A DNA stretch of 64,000 bases, from positions 6,925,168-6,989,167 of the forward strand of contig JACSVZ010000016.1 of NCBI GenBank assembly GCA_014706295.1. Direction: 5' to 3'. Source of the DNA: Lycocorax pyrrhopterus obiensis. Its lineage: Eukaryota; Chordata; Aves; Passeriformes; Paradisaeidae. The notes under the pieces were generated by a model that ran no database searches, was not told the DNA's origin, and worked only from the letters and a program-made list of their open reading frames with translations. Shown piece after piece: positions 25,733 through 37,590 of this stretch. Made by a program: the position numbers and the translations under genes. The number at the start of each line of letters is the position of its first letter. The first letter of the stretch is position 1.

Positions 25733-26877
25733 TCATGGTAATCATTGTCATTCATCAGCATGGACCAGAAAAAGCAAAACATTTTCCTTGCCCATTGCAC
25801 TCTGCAGCATCCAGAAACTTTGTGCTGTTAATCCCCCTCTGCTTGGGTTCCACTCATTCATTATTAGTTGATGGAATTTTTCAGATCAGCCAATGAACAT
25901 AAAAAACTTGACCACTTTGTGTAAGAACATAGAAGGAGTTTCACAAGCAACAGGAAACAATGAGTCTTTTTTGTTTGTATTTGAAAGAAAATTATTTATA
26001 TCAGCTTTCATAATTTGGTCCTTTGAGATTCCAGTCATCAGCCAAATTCTTTATTAGAATTGTATGACAACAAGATAAAAATTGGTTGAAAGAAAAGCCA
26101 GCTGAATGAAGACAAGTGTAAAAGAAAGGGAGAATGATCATTGCTGGAACTGAGATACTTGATACACACCACTGAATGAAATTTAGCTCCTTAACTCACA
26201 GAGGTTTGGCTTATGTCGAGGGGTTTTCCTTATTTAATAGTGGGATTATATTTAAAATTTGAAGGATTACAGAGAAAAAACCTGTGACGTTACATAGTTT
26301 GTGTGACATTTCAAGAGCATGAAGCACATGAAACACTGCAGTATCATATTGAGCCACATTTCCATTTCTAATAACAAAAATATCAGGTGCAGCCCTCTAT
26401 GAGACTGATTGCTAATTAAAAAAAGGAGAGCATCGAGCTATCCAAGCAATATCCAACATACACCCAGTTTCTAGAGAAAGACCTAGATTTGTGACATCTT
26501 AAAGTTTCACTCTACTGCTTCAAGCAAAGCACCCCACCTTGCACTACCAGCATTCTATTGCTGGCTGCTTCAGTGCCACTGAAACCGCTGCTACCTCCTG
26601 TGGGCATCCCCTGGAAAACAGCAAGCGCATCTCACGAGGCGAGATCACTGCCTGACATCCTAATTAAATGGAACAGCTTCTAGTATTTACTGTTTAAAGG
26701 GAAAAAAAAAAAAAGAAGAAGTAAGACTCAACAGAAGGCAATCTCCTAACTTCATTTACTCAAACAACCCTTTGCATATATATAGCCTTCTTAGGCAAAT
26801 GAATCTTGAAGAGGTTAAAGTATTAAAAATTAAGACTTTCAACCTGTCTCTTAAAACCAGTTATGTAGCAAATCCGT
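25733..26877. other. Unique non-coding sequence
   Basis: No gene recognised. A 13-base A-run lies at 26702-26714. CR1 similarity may reach slightly past 25732, but I cannot follow it by eye. Confidence 0.6.
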
Positions 26878-26928
26878 AGCACAGCAAGGTTAAGTTACTT
26901 GCTGGGGGCTGGAGATCAAACTGCAGGT
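26878..26928 (-). repeat. MIR-like SINE remnant (antisense)
   Basis: GGTTAAGTTACTTGC followed by 'ggagatcaaactgcagg' matches the reverse-complement MIR pattern 'gaggttaagtaacttgccc ... ctgggattcaaacccagg', with the middle deleted. It is a diverged fossil with no expected function. Confidence 0.42.
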
Positions 26929-28410
26929 TTTTTTCCCCATTGCTCAGTTATCCATAAGAGGATAGAGGAATTATTGACCACTGTTTAACATTTTGTTCTT
27001 TTATAATCCAGTTGTTATTGGAGTAAGCTTTCTTCACATGCCTCAGCTATACACTGTTATTGCTACTCCCAAAGCTCTGTAACAGCTTAGTCTCTCTCAC
27101 TGCACGATACAGTTATTTTTAACCTAAAAAGCATGTCATCCTGTCATATGGTTCCCTCTGTCAGTCCTTCCATCTCAGTGTAGGAATCATGCTTTGGAGC
27201 AGCCTGCTCTCATAGCAAAATACTGTAGACAGTACTGAGATCAAACAAAACCCAAACTATCCCATTGTTATAATCTTAATAAGCCAGTACATTTAAGAAG
27301 CCATATCTTTTAGCATTGCTACTTCAGTGGCAAGCAGGAAAACTGTGATGCTAGATCTTCAAATCCAAGAACCAAGAGCAGAGCCAAATGCAATTTTCCT
27401 CTACATACTGTTACTATCACTCAGCACAGTGTTTGTGCTTTAACTGCTGTTCTAGAAATACCTCCTTCTGTATCAGAAAAGATCCCTGTGGAAACCAGAC
27501 TCTGTGCTACTGCTATTTTATTTACAAAATTGCAAATTCACCTTCCTACATGGAATTTTTTATTATTCAGAGAAGAGAGGGGGGAAAAGAGGTGTGACTT
27601 AAGTGACTCATGTTCTCCCAGCAAGCAGTACCTGCTGCAAATGAGCTGCTTGTAGGCATAATATACACTGGAGTTTGCAATACAAGCCTTTTGGCAAACT
27701 CATATTAATTAATTTGAAGAAAAGAAGATTAATTCCATAAAGTTTCTTAAACTGAAAGCATACTACATCTATTTGCACCAAGTAATGTGTAACTAGTAAA
27801 GTCCACAACGTCTGTGCATCAGGAATTGAGGCAGACATGGAGCACATTAGATAATAATTGCACAGTATTTTCTGCAGCCAGCAATGAACAGCAAATTCAG
27901 TTAATTATAATCACCATTATCATCACCTCTAAATGTAAGCCAAATGATTACAAATGCTGCATCATTTTTCACTTACAACAGCACTGATGTATTTTGGTGC
28001 CCTACTGTAATACAGTAATGAAAATACTTTAGGGGAAAAATAATTTAAATAGTTGGTATAGCAACCTAAGCCTTTAGGCAGAAGCACTCTCTAAATCCCT
28101 GTGAAGTAATTGAATGAAAAATTGTCTACAATGGAAACTTTGTTGACTCCTGTAGCGTAATGTTAAATAGGACAGAGGACATTTAAAGAGAACCCTCTGC
28201 CTTTCCAAAACACCAGACAGATATGTCCAAAAGTTAAATAGGGAACAGAAGAAACAGCAAAGGACAGTCTGTTATGGTATAGAAAGTAGGATTTCCAGTG
28301 AGAAATGCTATTCATCAGACTCGAGCATCCTTTACCTTACAGCTGATGAGAAATCTGGTAGAGATGAGCCTCATGCAATCACACAAATATTTCTCTGATA
28401 TTCTCATACA
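26929..28410. other. Unique AT-rich non-coding sequence
   Basis: No exon or repeat recognised. 27870-28020 has runs with homeodomain-type cores (CAGTTAATTATAATCACC, CAAATGATTACAAATG) and balanced composition, so it could be a conserved element. Confidence 0.55.
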
Positions 28411-28415
28411 AGAGA
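28411..28415. repeat. Left target-site duplication of ERVL-type solo LTR
   Basis: AGAGA immediately precedes the LTR terminus TGTGG. It pairs with AGAGG at 29315-29319 (four of five bases equal). Five bases is the usual target-duplication size for ERVL-type insertions. Confidence 0.8.
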
Positions 28416-29314
28416 TGTGGCAAGGTTTTGGTGTGGGGGGTGGGAGCTACAGGTGGCTTCTGTTAAGCAGCTTCCCTGTGTCCAGTGGAGGCAGTGCCAG
28501 CTGGCTCCAGGACAGACCTGCCCCTGTCCAAGGCCAAGTGATGGTGGGAGTGTCTCTGGGAGAACATAATCAAAGAGAAGGGAAAAAGCCTGCTGGGGAA
28601 CAGCAGCTGGGGAGAGGAGTAAAAACATGAGAGAGAAGCACCAGGGTCAGTAAAGAGGAAGGGCGAGAAGCTGCTCCAGAAGTGAGAGCAGAGATCCACT
28701 GCAGCTGGTGGTGCAGACAGGGAGGAGCAGAGATCCACCTGCAGCCTGTACAGGACCTGGAGCAGGAGGATGCCTGCATTCCTGGAGGAGTTCAAGGCCA
28801 GACTGGATGGGGCTCTGAGCAGCCTGGCCTAGTGGAAGGTGTCCCTGTCCACGGAAGGGGTTTGGAACGAGATGATTTTTAAGGTCCCTTTCAACCCAAG
28901 ACATTCTATGGTTCTGCTCGAAGGAGGCTGTGACCTCCATGGGAAGCCTGCACTGAGGCAGGATCCTGGCAGGACCAGGGGACCTGTGGAGAGAGGGACC
29001 CACAGTAGGACAGGGGAAGAGTGTGAGGAGAACAGAGTGACAGAGACGTGTGGTAAACTGACTGCAATCCACCTTCCTTGTCCCCCTACACTGCTCAGGG
29101 AAAGAAACTGAAAGTGAAAAGGAATTGGGAGTAAAGCTGAGCCCAGGAAGAAGGGAGGGGTGAGGGGAAGGTCTTTTAATTTCTCAGTGATGTCTCCTTG
29201 TCCTTATCTCAGCTCACAAGCCTTTCTTATTTTTTGTCCCTCTGTCCACCTGAGGAGGGGAGCGATAGAGAGGTTGATGGGCACCTTTTGCCCAGTCAGG
29301 GTGTACGCACCACA
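28416..29314 (+). mobile_element. Avian ERVL-type solo LTR, interrupted by a CR1
   Basis: The element runs from TGTGGCAAGG to GCACCACA, so it has the TG...CA ends of a retroviral LTR, with TGTGG/CCACA inverted termini and a near-perfect 5-bp target duplication. It is a solo LTR: no internal gag or pol sequence lies on either side. Recognised blocks are 'ccagctggctccaggacagacc', the repeated 'agagatccacctgcagcc' module, GAGTGTGAGGAG and 'acctgaggaggggagcgatagag'. Removing the nested CR1 leaves about 760 bp. The TATA-like region expected near 28562-28581 is degraded, and the segment around 29175 where I would expect the AATAAA signal looks deleted, so promoter activity is unlikely. Orientation is inferred from remembered family structure. 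Overlapping open frames here are by-products of the LTR's G-rich composition. Confidence 0.92.
28777..28915 (+). mobile_element. CR1 LINE 3' end nested in the LTR
   Basis: The insert opens 'ggaggagttcaaggccagactggatgggg', continues 'agcagcctggcctagtggaaggtgtccctgtcc', and ends 'aaggtccctttcaacccaagacattctatgg'. This is the sense 3' terminus of avian CR1. LTR sequence breaks off at TGCCTG (28771-28776) and resumes at TGCTCG (28915-28920). Each differs by one transition from the TGCCCG expected in an intact LTR, so they look like a decayed 6-bp target duplication. The nesting shows that the CR1 inserted after the retroviral LTR. Confidence 0.94.
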
Positions 29315-29319
29315 AGAGG
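29315..29319. repeat. Right target-site duplication of ERVL-type solo LTR
   Basis: AGAGG directly after the CCACA end of the LTR; partner of AGAGA at 28411-28415. Confidence 0.8.
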
Positions 29320-32300
29320 TAAGCACAGGGGCATGAACAGGAGAAAAAACCCCAGAGCTGCACAACTGAAAGTGTAATTGAAATTTTACTGTTTGTGACA
29401 CAATAGTTCCAGCCCTAATTCAAGTGCAAACTTAGACTCACAGCAAACAACTGCTCAAGAAGCTATTTCACCTGTGCAGTGCATGCAGGCAGGTATATTC
29501 TCCAGCCTATCCACAGGGGAGCAGCAAGCATCATCTTCAGATTTTAATTACAGATGAAGTGTTTACACTTGTTGATTTCCTTGCTGGGAGCCCTTTTTTC
29601 CCCCCTCTTCACAAGTTCTTCTAAAACCAACTTACTTTATTTTTCTTTTACATATACTATAAACCTTCTCAGCTGGTGAGAAGGAGGAACTTCTGGGGTG
29701 AAGGAAAATCTTCACTTCCCTGATCACAGGGAGCTTCTGCTTACCACAGCTTTAATTCCTTGTGCTCACCACTGCTTATTCCATAAAGCCTTTACTCTCA
29801 CTTCCACCCACTTCATTTGTATTTTCCTCTCCTCCCCTAGGCAGTGTAAATGATAAAATGAGGGGTTTTTTTCTTTTTTTCTTCCTTTTAAGTAGAGCCA
29901 AGTTATTAGCGCATATTTCACTTCTCAGCTGGGCCTCCTAATAAACTCATTACTGCTTAGAGCCAGGCTAATCAGGAGAGGAGTCAGGATGCCCAGCAGA
30001 GAACCAACACAAAAATGAAAAACAGACTAAAAAGTGAGGCTGGAGCTCGATCCTAGGGTTGGGAAAGCAGGTACACCAATGGAGCAGTCCGAAGGTGAGC
30101 CAGTGCCTCGTCACTGCTGACCACAACAAACATTTGGCATTAACAAGAACAGTTCTATTCATGTCCAATTTTGTAACAGAATTTTTTATTTTTTAAACAA
30201 ACTCAAAGAAGTTTGGTTGGTTTGTAGCCACAGACAGTTTAACATGCAGTACAGCAGCTTTTAACGCAGCATGGCCCTAAATTTTCAATGTGTTGGTTTG
30301 CAGCTGCTACATTTGTTCTGGCTAACACTGCTGTGGCGTTTGCTTTGAGCTGAAGCTTCTTCTGTGCAGTCTGAATAGCAGCACAGACACGCCTCACCTT
30401 GAGGAGATGAAGACCCTTACTCTGGGAATAAGCAAGTTCAAAAACAAAGAGTCCAAGGGGATCCAAAAGTGAGCCGACCCAGCAACCAAAACACATCAAG
30501 CAAAGGAAAGGTGTGTGACCACCCAGATAAGGACCAAGTACACAAGGGCTGGAGGGGAATCAGGGAGAGACAGATAAGACACAGGCAGTACTTCCAGTCA
30601 TTCCATGAAATGTTTTTGTAACTTTTTTCATAACTTTTATAGGTTCCAAGGAATGACAGGACTCACCTTGTAACAGTAATACATAAAACAACAAGGCTTC
30701 ATACAGCAGGAATAAGAAATAGGCTGGAAAAGCTGACGCATTCAGACCCTAGTAGCAGTATTCATGCAGACCATGCTAACAGTGTGCTGCTGTAGTTCCT
30801 TAATATCCATGAAAAATAGACCCTCTTAAGCATCTTGTAGAGATTCACTTAATGCCTTTGAGATTTCTGCAAAGGGGAATGAAATGCTGTGATTTCTCTG
30901 CCACACGAGCGCTACAAAGCCCTTGTTCTGTGGGAAACCTGTCTCGACCAAAATGAGATTTTTCTAGGTTTTCTTCTAAATTGTGTCATCTTAAATTTCA
31001 TCTGGTCCTGCACCTTTTCCAACATTTTTCACGTGTTCTCAAAAAAGAACAAACCCACTGTGAATACTTCAGATATTTGTCTATATTCCTTGGGTGAATT
31101 TTATTAGGCCTTGATACTTTGAAAATATTAGGTTCATTTAAATGTTTTTTTTTTTTTATTATTATTCTAGACAGCTCTTATCTATATGTTTCTGGTGCTA
31201 ATTGCGTTACTCTGAGATCTCAGTTAAGTTTGCTAATGAAGAAATACACAAAATAATATTAGAAAATACTTTCCTTTAGCACTGTACACTCTTAGCTTTC
31301 CCTGTGGCTCACATCATCTACTCCTCAAATATAATATTTCTCATTCCCAATCCTAACAGTTGTAATTTTTGTAGAGTATATTAGTTACAAATAGTTCTGA
31401 AGTCAAAGACAGTTTGAATGACTATAAAATGTAGATTCATATTACATGGTCAACAGAGTGACCTCATAAATGAATCAGATTGCATTCCTTGTATCTATAA
31501 GCAAAAAGTGGTAGAAGGAAATTTATAATAATTTATCATCCATTTCTTCATCTGGGGGTAAAGGCTTCTGGAGCTCAGTGTCATATACTGCCTATCCAGC
31601 TTTAGAGCAATGAACAAGCCTTAAAGCCTACCAGGGGTTTGCTCTTGCCAGATACTAACCTTGAGAACAAATCACCGTCCCTGGTCTGGCTGCTGCCTCC
31701 AGTGTGTCTAACACTAACAGCCAAAACTCCTGCTCAGCTGTAGAGATTTGAATATCATCAATTCTGCCTTTTTTCAGTAAAAGGTATCAAAATAATTCTG
31801 CTGCTAGAAACATAAGTCAAGGATGGCCATTTCACTACGGGCAAAGATTTGAATGAAGGAGGAACAAAAAGGCTCATGAACATTAGAAAAAAAATGAGTA
31901 CTGTAAATTCTATTTCTTAAGCCACGGGAATTATACGAGGCAGAAGACAAAGTTGCCCAAGAAAAGTAGAAAAACACAATTCACAGAGAATCCAAGAAAA
32001 AGCACTGTTACTGAGAATGATACATGCACAAGGTGTTACAAACCTCAGTATTATGCAAAAATGGAAAAGAGTGTCCAAGTATCTGCATGTGGTACACAAG
32101 ATACACATTTTGTTTTTCTTACTCTCCCACTTTTCCCTCCTCAAAAAACTCCACATGTTCACAAATGTTTTGCAAAAGAAATTCAGAAAAGCACCACAAG
32201 ATACATCATTTCTAATGATCAAATCCAAAAGCCTTTCAATACCCCAAAATTAAATATGCACAGTAAAAAAAGCATTACCACTGATTAAACTGGAAAGACA

Positions 32301-34239
32301 AAGGGAATAAATAACATCCACTAAAGGTTCAGGTTATGCTATGGAAAGCTATTCACCACACAAATTTAGTACTTATGCATGAAAATCCAATTGACACAAT
32401 AGCTTATAACCATTCCAAAGAACCTATTACGGCCCATCATGTAAATGGTTACACATAACGACACAGCCATTATGGTCCGTAGGGCTCTGGATCAGTGAAT
32501 TAAAATTTCTCTGGGCAGAACAGACTCTGAGCAAACAGGCTCAAAGGAGCTGTTACAATAAACTATGCTAAGACCTGTCTAACTAACTCCCAGTTACACA
32601 TTAACCCACTAACACAAGTTGAATCGATAAATTTTGGAAAATTTAGTTAGTTACAGAACAGAAATCAACATCAAAAGCCAGTGTACTTGAATATGTACAA
32701 TATGGATGCCACTGTCCTTTACTGTTTGAAGAAAGAGAATAAGTTGTTTCAGACGTAAGTTGCAGATAACTCTTAGTGGGTGGATTTCCTTTTTTCCCTA
32801 TCAAGTAGGGCATTTAGATGGGAATGGAAATAGGGTCACTACCAGCTCTTTTAAACTGTAAATCTGTGTCTTACCTTCAGCACAGAACAAATCCAGCTGG
32901 GGAAAATCATATTATATGAATACTGCCCATGAAATCATGGACCTCCTACTACCTTCCTTCAGGCAAACAATAAGACTTAGGCATATTTATCTACAATATA
33001 TGATTTTTCTATTGCACCTTTCATTTCTGAAGCTCTGCTTGAGCTTTGCTGCAAGGGAGTGATATTCTACTCACTTTGTGGATGGCAAATGTGGTAAAAC
33101 AGTTCAAACAAAAAAGGCAGCAAAGCTGAAATCTGGACTCTGAGAGTGCCAAGTTCTCTGTCTTGTGCAAGTCAGCGAGGTATTAGCGATGCTTCAGTTA
33201 ATGTTCAGTTCCTGCCAAGACCTCTGTGCAGCCTTTCCTCGACTACACACTTTTCTTAAAACCAAGTCTCTAGACAGGAGTAAAGGCTATTAAAAGAACC
33301 TTGCATTTTCAAACCTATTAAACAATTGCAGCGTTGTCTGATTTTGAGAAGCTTATTTTAAAATATTTAGAGGGACCTGATCATCACACCTGCATTCTAA
33401 AACTTTTGCCAGATTTTTGCAGAAACCTAAATGTCAGCTCTCCATATAGAAAAGCCCAATTATTCCTCCAATACTCGTGGTTTTTTAAACCCCTTCCCCA
33501 GACAGCAACATTTTCCACTTTTTTCAAGGACATGTGAGTTTTTTCTGGTGGTCTGTAGCTCCCCAGATCCTCACCCATCTGGTATCCCTTTTAGTTTATT
33601 TCTCTGTAGATGGGTAGGACTGCAATTTGGATCAGCTGGATAAAATCCCTCTGCAGCCCCTGGCCATCCATTGGTGATGGCAGCCTTCTGTACCCAGCAG
33701 CGCCCAGGAGATGCCATTTGCATGCACAGCTCCGTGCAGCAGCCAAGCCCAGCTCCCAATTCCCACTTCACGTAAACAGTGACTCAGATCACTGAGACAG
33801 GGCAACATTTTATCAATATCACCGAGAGATCAGAATCAGTCCAAAGCAACACGCTTTAGGATTTTTGTTAATTATTGTGGGGCTGCTGGAAGCCTACATT
33901 TCTTTTCAAACAAATTACACTTCAAACACCTCTATCTCAGCTCTCTTCGCTTTTTTTTCTCCAGGGTTGCCTCTTTATTTTCGTGGGAGAAAAAAAAGAT
34001 GCGTGAAGTTCTTTACATGCACTAGGCAGGCACTGAACTGAGCACAGTCAAATCCCCCTGTGGCTGAATGTCTACAGCCCAATTTACTGCACTTCTCCTT
34101 TCAATAAGCAGGTAAGGCAAAGAATGGAACCATTTTCCTTATCTACTGCTTGCTGCTCAGTTGCAGCAATGGGTGGGGAGGCAGCACCATCTCTCACTCC
34201 AAGCAGACCTTTGTCAGCTGCATGCCCAGAAGTCGAAAT
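29320..34239. other. Unique non-coding sequence
   Basis: No gene recognised. A minus-strand 86-codon frame (30239-30499) contains AAG|GTGAGG, a good splice-donor match, and an AATAAA hexamer follows on the same strand near 30190. Its translation is unfamiliar, so it is not called. A 13-base T-run lies at 31145-31157. 33070-33170 has a faint MIR-like order of words, too weak to call as a repeat. Confidence 0.55.
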
Positions 34240-34520
34240 TTTGAGATGTTTATAAATAAGTAAAAACCTGCCTGTGTTTAATGCAATGTGATATTTGCAT
34301 AATTACTTTTCAAGGTAATGAGTATAACAGAAGCCAAACCACAGAAGGTTGAATATTTTTAGAGCAGCCTGTGCCAGCAAATAAACACAGAACTCTTGTA
34401 TCGAATTGCAGAGAAGCTTAGAACCACCATAATTTATTTAGGGAACAATAAGCACCTATTTGTGCTGGGCAGGTGGCCAAGGTGAACAAATGAAAGACAT
34501 TTATGTAATCGAATATTAGA
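34240..34520. promoter_or_regulatory. Candidate enhancer-like stretch with POU octamer and homeodomain cores
   Basis: A perfect octamer ATTTGCAT (34293-34300) runs straight into AATTA, the common homeodomain core. A forkhead-type AAATAAACA follows near 34380, and several AATTTATT/TAATCG words lie downstream. Octamer-plus-homeodomain juxtapositions are frequent in developmental enhancers of vertebrates. No conservation data are available here, so the regulatory role is inference. Confidence 0.3.
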
Positions 34521-37285
34521 TGAGCCATCATTTCATTTCCCACCATTTGTCTCTTGGAATATCTGTAACCAACCCTGCTGAACAAACCATTACAGAATAA
34601 AGGTGGCTGTCAAACCACCTCCTCCAAAGCCAAGAACACAGTTGGGCTGAAGCAAATAATGAAAATTGGAAAGAAAATATTCTGAGATGGTGGTTCCTCT
34701 CTTTGTTAAATGATGAAATCAAGACCAACTACAAGTATTGTTTTAAGTCGCAGCATTTTAAGAAAATAAAGCAGAGCAGTAAATGCATAAAACCAGCCCA
34801 TTAAAACTGTTCTGTTTTGGACTGTAATGCTATGGTCTAATGCTGCTGAGAAATATATTCTAAAAACTAGGAGGTTCTGCAAACATAATTGGAAGAGAGA
34901 ACAAAAATGAAAAAAGAACTAATAAAGTGGGTTGAACAATGTCTCTTTTTTAAAAAATGCAAACCCACAACTTTTAGTCTCCCCAAATGCATCTTAAGTT
35001 AAAAACACCTGGATAATGTACTTTGAAAATAAAAGCAGAACTCAAATAAATAGAAAAAAAGGACTAGATATTAGCAAACAAAAATTTTAAAAATACATGA
35101 AACATATGTCCATAAATGTAAGGTTTTGGCTTCTCACTCCTGCCATAGAAAACGGAATCAGAAGTGGAACTTGAACAAAATTCAGACTGGTAAAGTCTAG
35201 ATAGTTAAAGACAAACAAAATTACTGGAGATCAGAGAGGGTTAATTTACACAGAAAAGTTAAACATGAACTTCTCTGTTGTGTTACAGAAGACCTCAAGC
35301 TCTCACTAACATTTCCAGGAAAGTTAATGTATGTAAGAGAACGAAGTTCTCAATATCCATCCAAGTGACAGCAAAGCAGGGATAAAGTAACAGCCTGCCT
35401 GAAAGGTGTAAACATCTGAGAGCATGGAGAAGACTTCCCAGGTGCCACGGCACAACAGTGCTCAGAAATTACTGCTTTCACTTAAGCAGCTGGTGTTACA
35501 CAAAATTTAAATCAACAGTGAATATGTTACGTATTGCAAATTATTTTCAGGAATGAAATTGATTCCAAAGCTGTCCAATATTACAGAGAGTGCACAGGAC
35601 AACAAACGCCCATCTCATCCAGTAAAGAATATTTCAGCTTCAGGAAGAGAAGGAGAACTTTATCTTTAAAAGGACATTTACTAGGACGTGCACATCACAG
35701 GAAGGCCTATCAGCCTGAAAGCTCTTGTTCCAGCCAGTGGCTCAACAAGAGAAGTGACCAGAGTAGTCTGGCCAGCCCAACTACCACACCCATCTAGACC
35801 ACGTATAGCTCAAATACCCAGGAAATCATTTTGCTTCTGTTTCCTGGCATGAGTTCTTGCTTCATAAAACAAGAATATTTTGCTTTCTTGGCTGCACAGA
35901 ATTTGTGTTTCAATCATTTCATTATTTTGCTAGACACAAAGTCCTTCAAAAATTCATAGGAAAATTTGGTTCCTTCCCCTGCATTTCTTTTGCCATACAT
36001 GTTAAACAACACTTCAGAGAGAAATCTCAATTGTCAAGAGCTCTTGCAGCCATTCATCAATCTTTTTAATAGAGTTCATTGCATTTTTCCCCTCTTCTTC
36101 ACAATAATAACTAAGACAGACTCTATAAATTCTAGGTTTTTGGTCTGCAAATAAAAACCTCCTGGACGTGCCCTTGCATTTATTAATGTGTTAGTTACCA
36201 TAAGATTTTTGCATTGCTTGCTTTCAGCAGCTCATGGCAGGAAACAAATCACAGTAAATCTAAGATCAAGTCAATAATTCTACCAGAACTCAAAAGCAAT
36301 ATGAGTATCTCACAAGACTCATAAGCTGAAGGGGAAAAGGTTTCAATTTTTTTTTCATTTAAAAAAAACCCTCAAAGCTTGCATTCTCAAAAACATTTAG
36401 ACACATCAGTGACTTCCCTAGGATTACTTTTTTTTCCCCAGCAAACACTTTGAGCAGAAATGACATTGTATTTTCTGGCAATTTCACCCTTTGAAACGCT
36501 CCGCTTTTCATCAAAAAGCCTGCACAGAAAGTATTATTTCTTCATTTTAATGTTACTAAATATATACCTGATTTGCACAGACAGCTCTGAATGGGTTAAC
36601 TCTTGCTCTCCCAGCAGTTTATCTGAAGGTGAGAAGCCACAGTGGGGTCATAAGAAAACCCAACCATCCATAAACCAATTTTTCAAAGCAGTTTTTGAAC
36701 ATCATAAGACAATACAAACTAATGCTGCGGAACCCAGTGCTCCAAGAGCTCCTCTTAGGCTAAAAAAGCAGTGGAATTTTGCCATGGATTCTCAGCACTC
36801 TGGACTCGGTGCATGACAGGTGAGCTGAATGGTTACAGCCAAGCTGTGTTACAGCCCCCAGTGACCTGGATTAATCCAGAATGTAAGAACAGTCAGGTGA
36901 GATAAAAGCTCTGCCCAGTGTCCTACCCACTGCCTCCAAGAGGAACCAGCAGCAGAGTGTAGGAATGGGGATATTTTCCAAGATTTCAGAAGGTGTGGCT
37001 TAAGGGTTTTGTCAACCACAGGGAGCCTCTTGGTATCCAACAGCTCACGAGTGTTTTCTTCGAATTTGTGCGCTGCCCTTTTGAGAACCTGACAACTTTT
37101 TGCCTGTATTATAACCCCTGTGCCAGGAGTTTCACCCTCTTCAGCAGTAAAATCAAACCTAAGCTTATAAGTTCATTATACCCACTTGATATTTAAAATT
37201 TCTTTCTACCAGATAAAGCATCTCTTACTGCCTGACTTCTCTACGAATGTCTACAATTGTGGAAAAATTATTTCTAATGAGTAAG
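34521..37285. other. Unique non-coding sequence
   Basis: No exon or repeat recognised. The longest open frame is 118 codons (36460-36816 +) with an unfamiliar, low-complexity translation. Confidence 0.6.
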
Positions 37286-37590
37286 TGTCGTGGTTTGACG
37301 CAGCTAAGCGTCAAGCACGCTAAATCTGTTACTCTCATAAGGGGAAAATAAGAAAATATTGAGGAAAATTAGAGAGCTGTGAGGCAAAACAGGTCCAAAC
37401 TTAAACAGCTGCGGTACAAAGAAAGAGTTTTATTACTAACAGAATTAAAAGTAAAAAGAAGTAACAAGAAATTAAAGCAAACCCTCCACCCCCTCTTCCA
37501 GCAATTCCCTCCTTTTATCTAACTCACACAAAGGATAACAGAACATGGGATTTCAGTCAGTGTTGCAGTTCTTGAAAAGAACTCAAAGTC
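37286..37590 (-). mobile_element. Partial avian endogenous-retrovirus LTR (antisense)
   Basis: The plus strand begins TGTCGTGGTTTGACGCAGC, the complement of a typical avian ERV LTR 3' terminus (...CCACGACA). It continues with 'gaaagagttttattactaac', so the minus strand carries an AATAAA polyadenylation signal (37428-37433). The purine-rich 'aaaagtaaaaagaagtaac' block follows, then 'ccaccccctcttcc'. The similarity fades at about 37590. I could not find the other LTR end or a target duplication, so the 5' part is missing or too diverged. No viral internal region is present. Confidence 0.8.

Noticed and set aside
25459..25896. 145-codon open frame on the plus strand
   Set aside because: It overlaps an antisense CR1 reverse-transcriptase remnant, has an unfamiliar translation, and shows no promoter, splice or codon-use support.
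26700..26714. A-run as the tail of a processed pseudogene
   Set aside because: No upstream coding similarity and no target duplication seen.
28647..29072. 141-codon minus-strand frame plus several overlapping frames
   Set aside because: They lie wholly within the solo LTR and nested CR1, whose G-rich composition lowers stop-codon frequency.
33070..33170. Faint MIR-like word order
   Set aside because: The matching words are short and spread out; too weak to call by eye.
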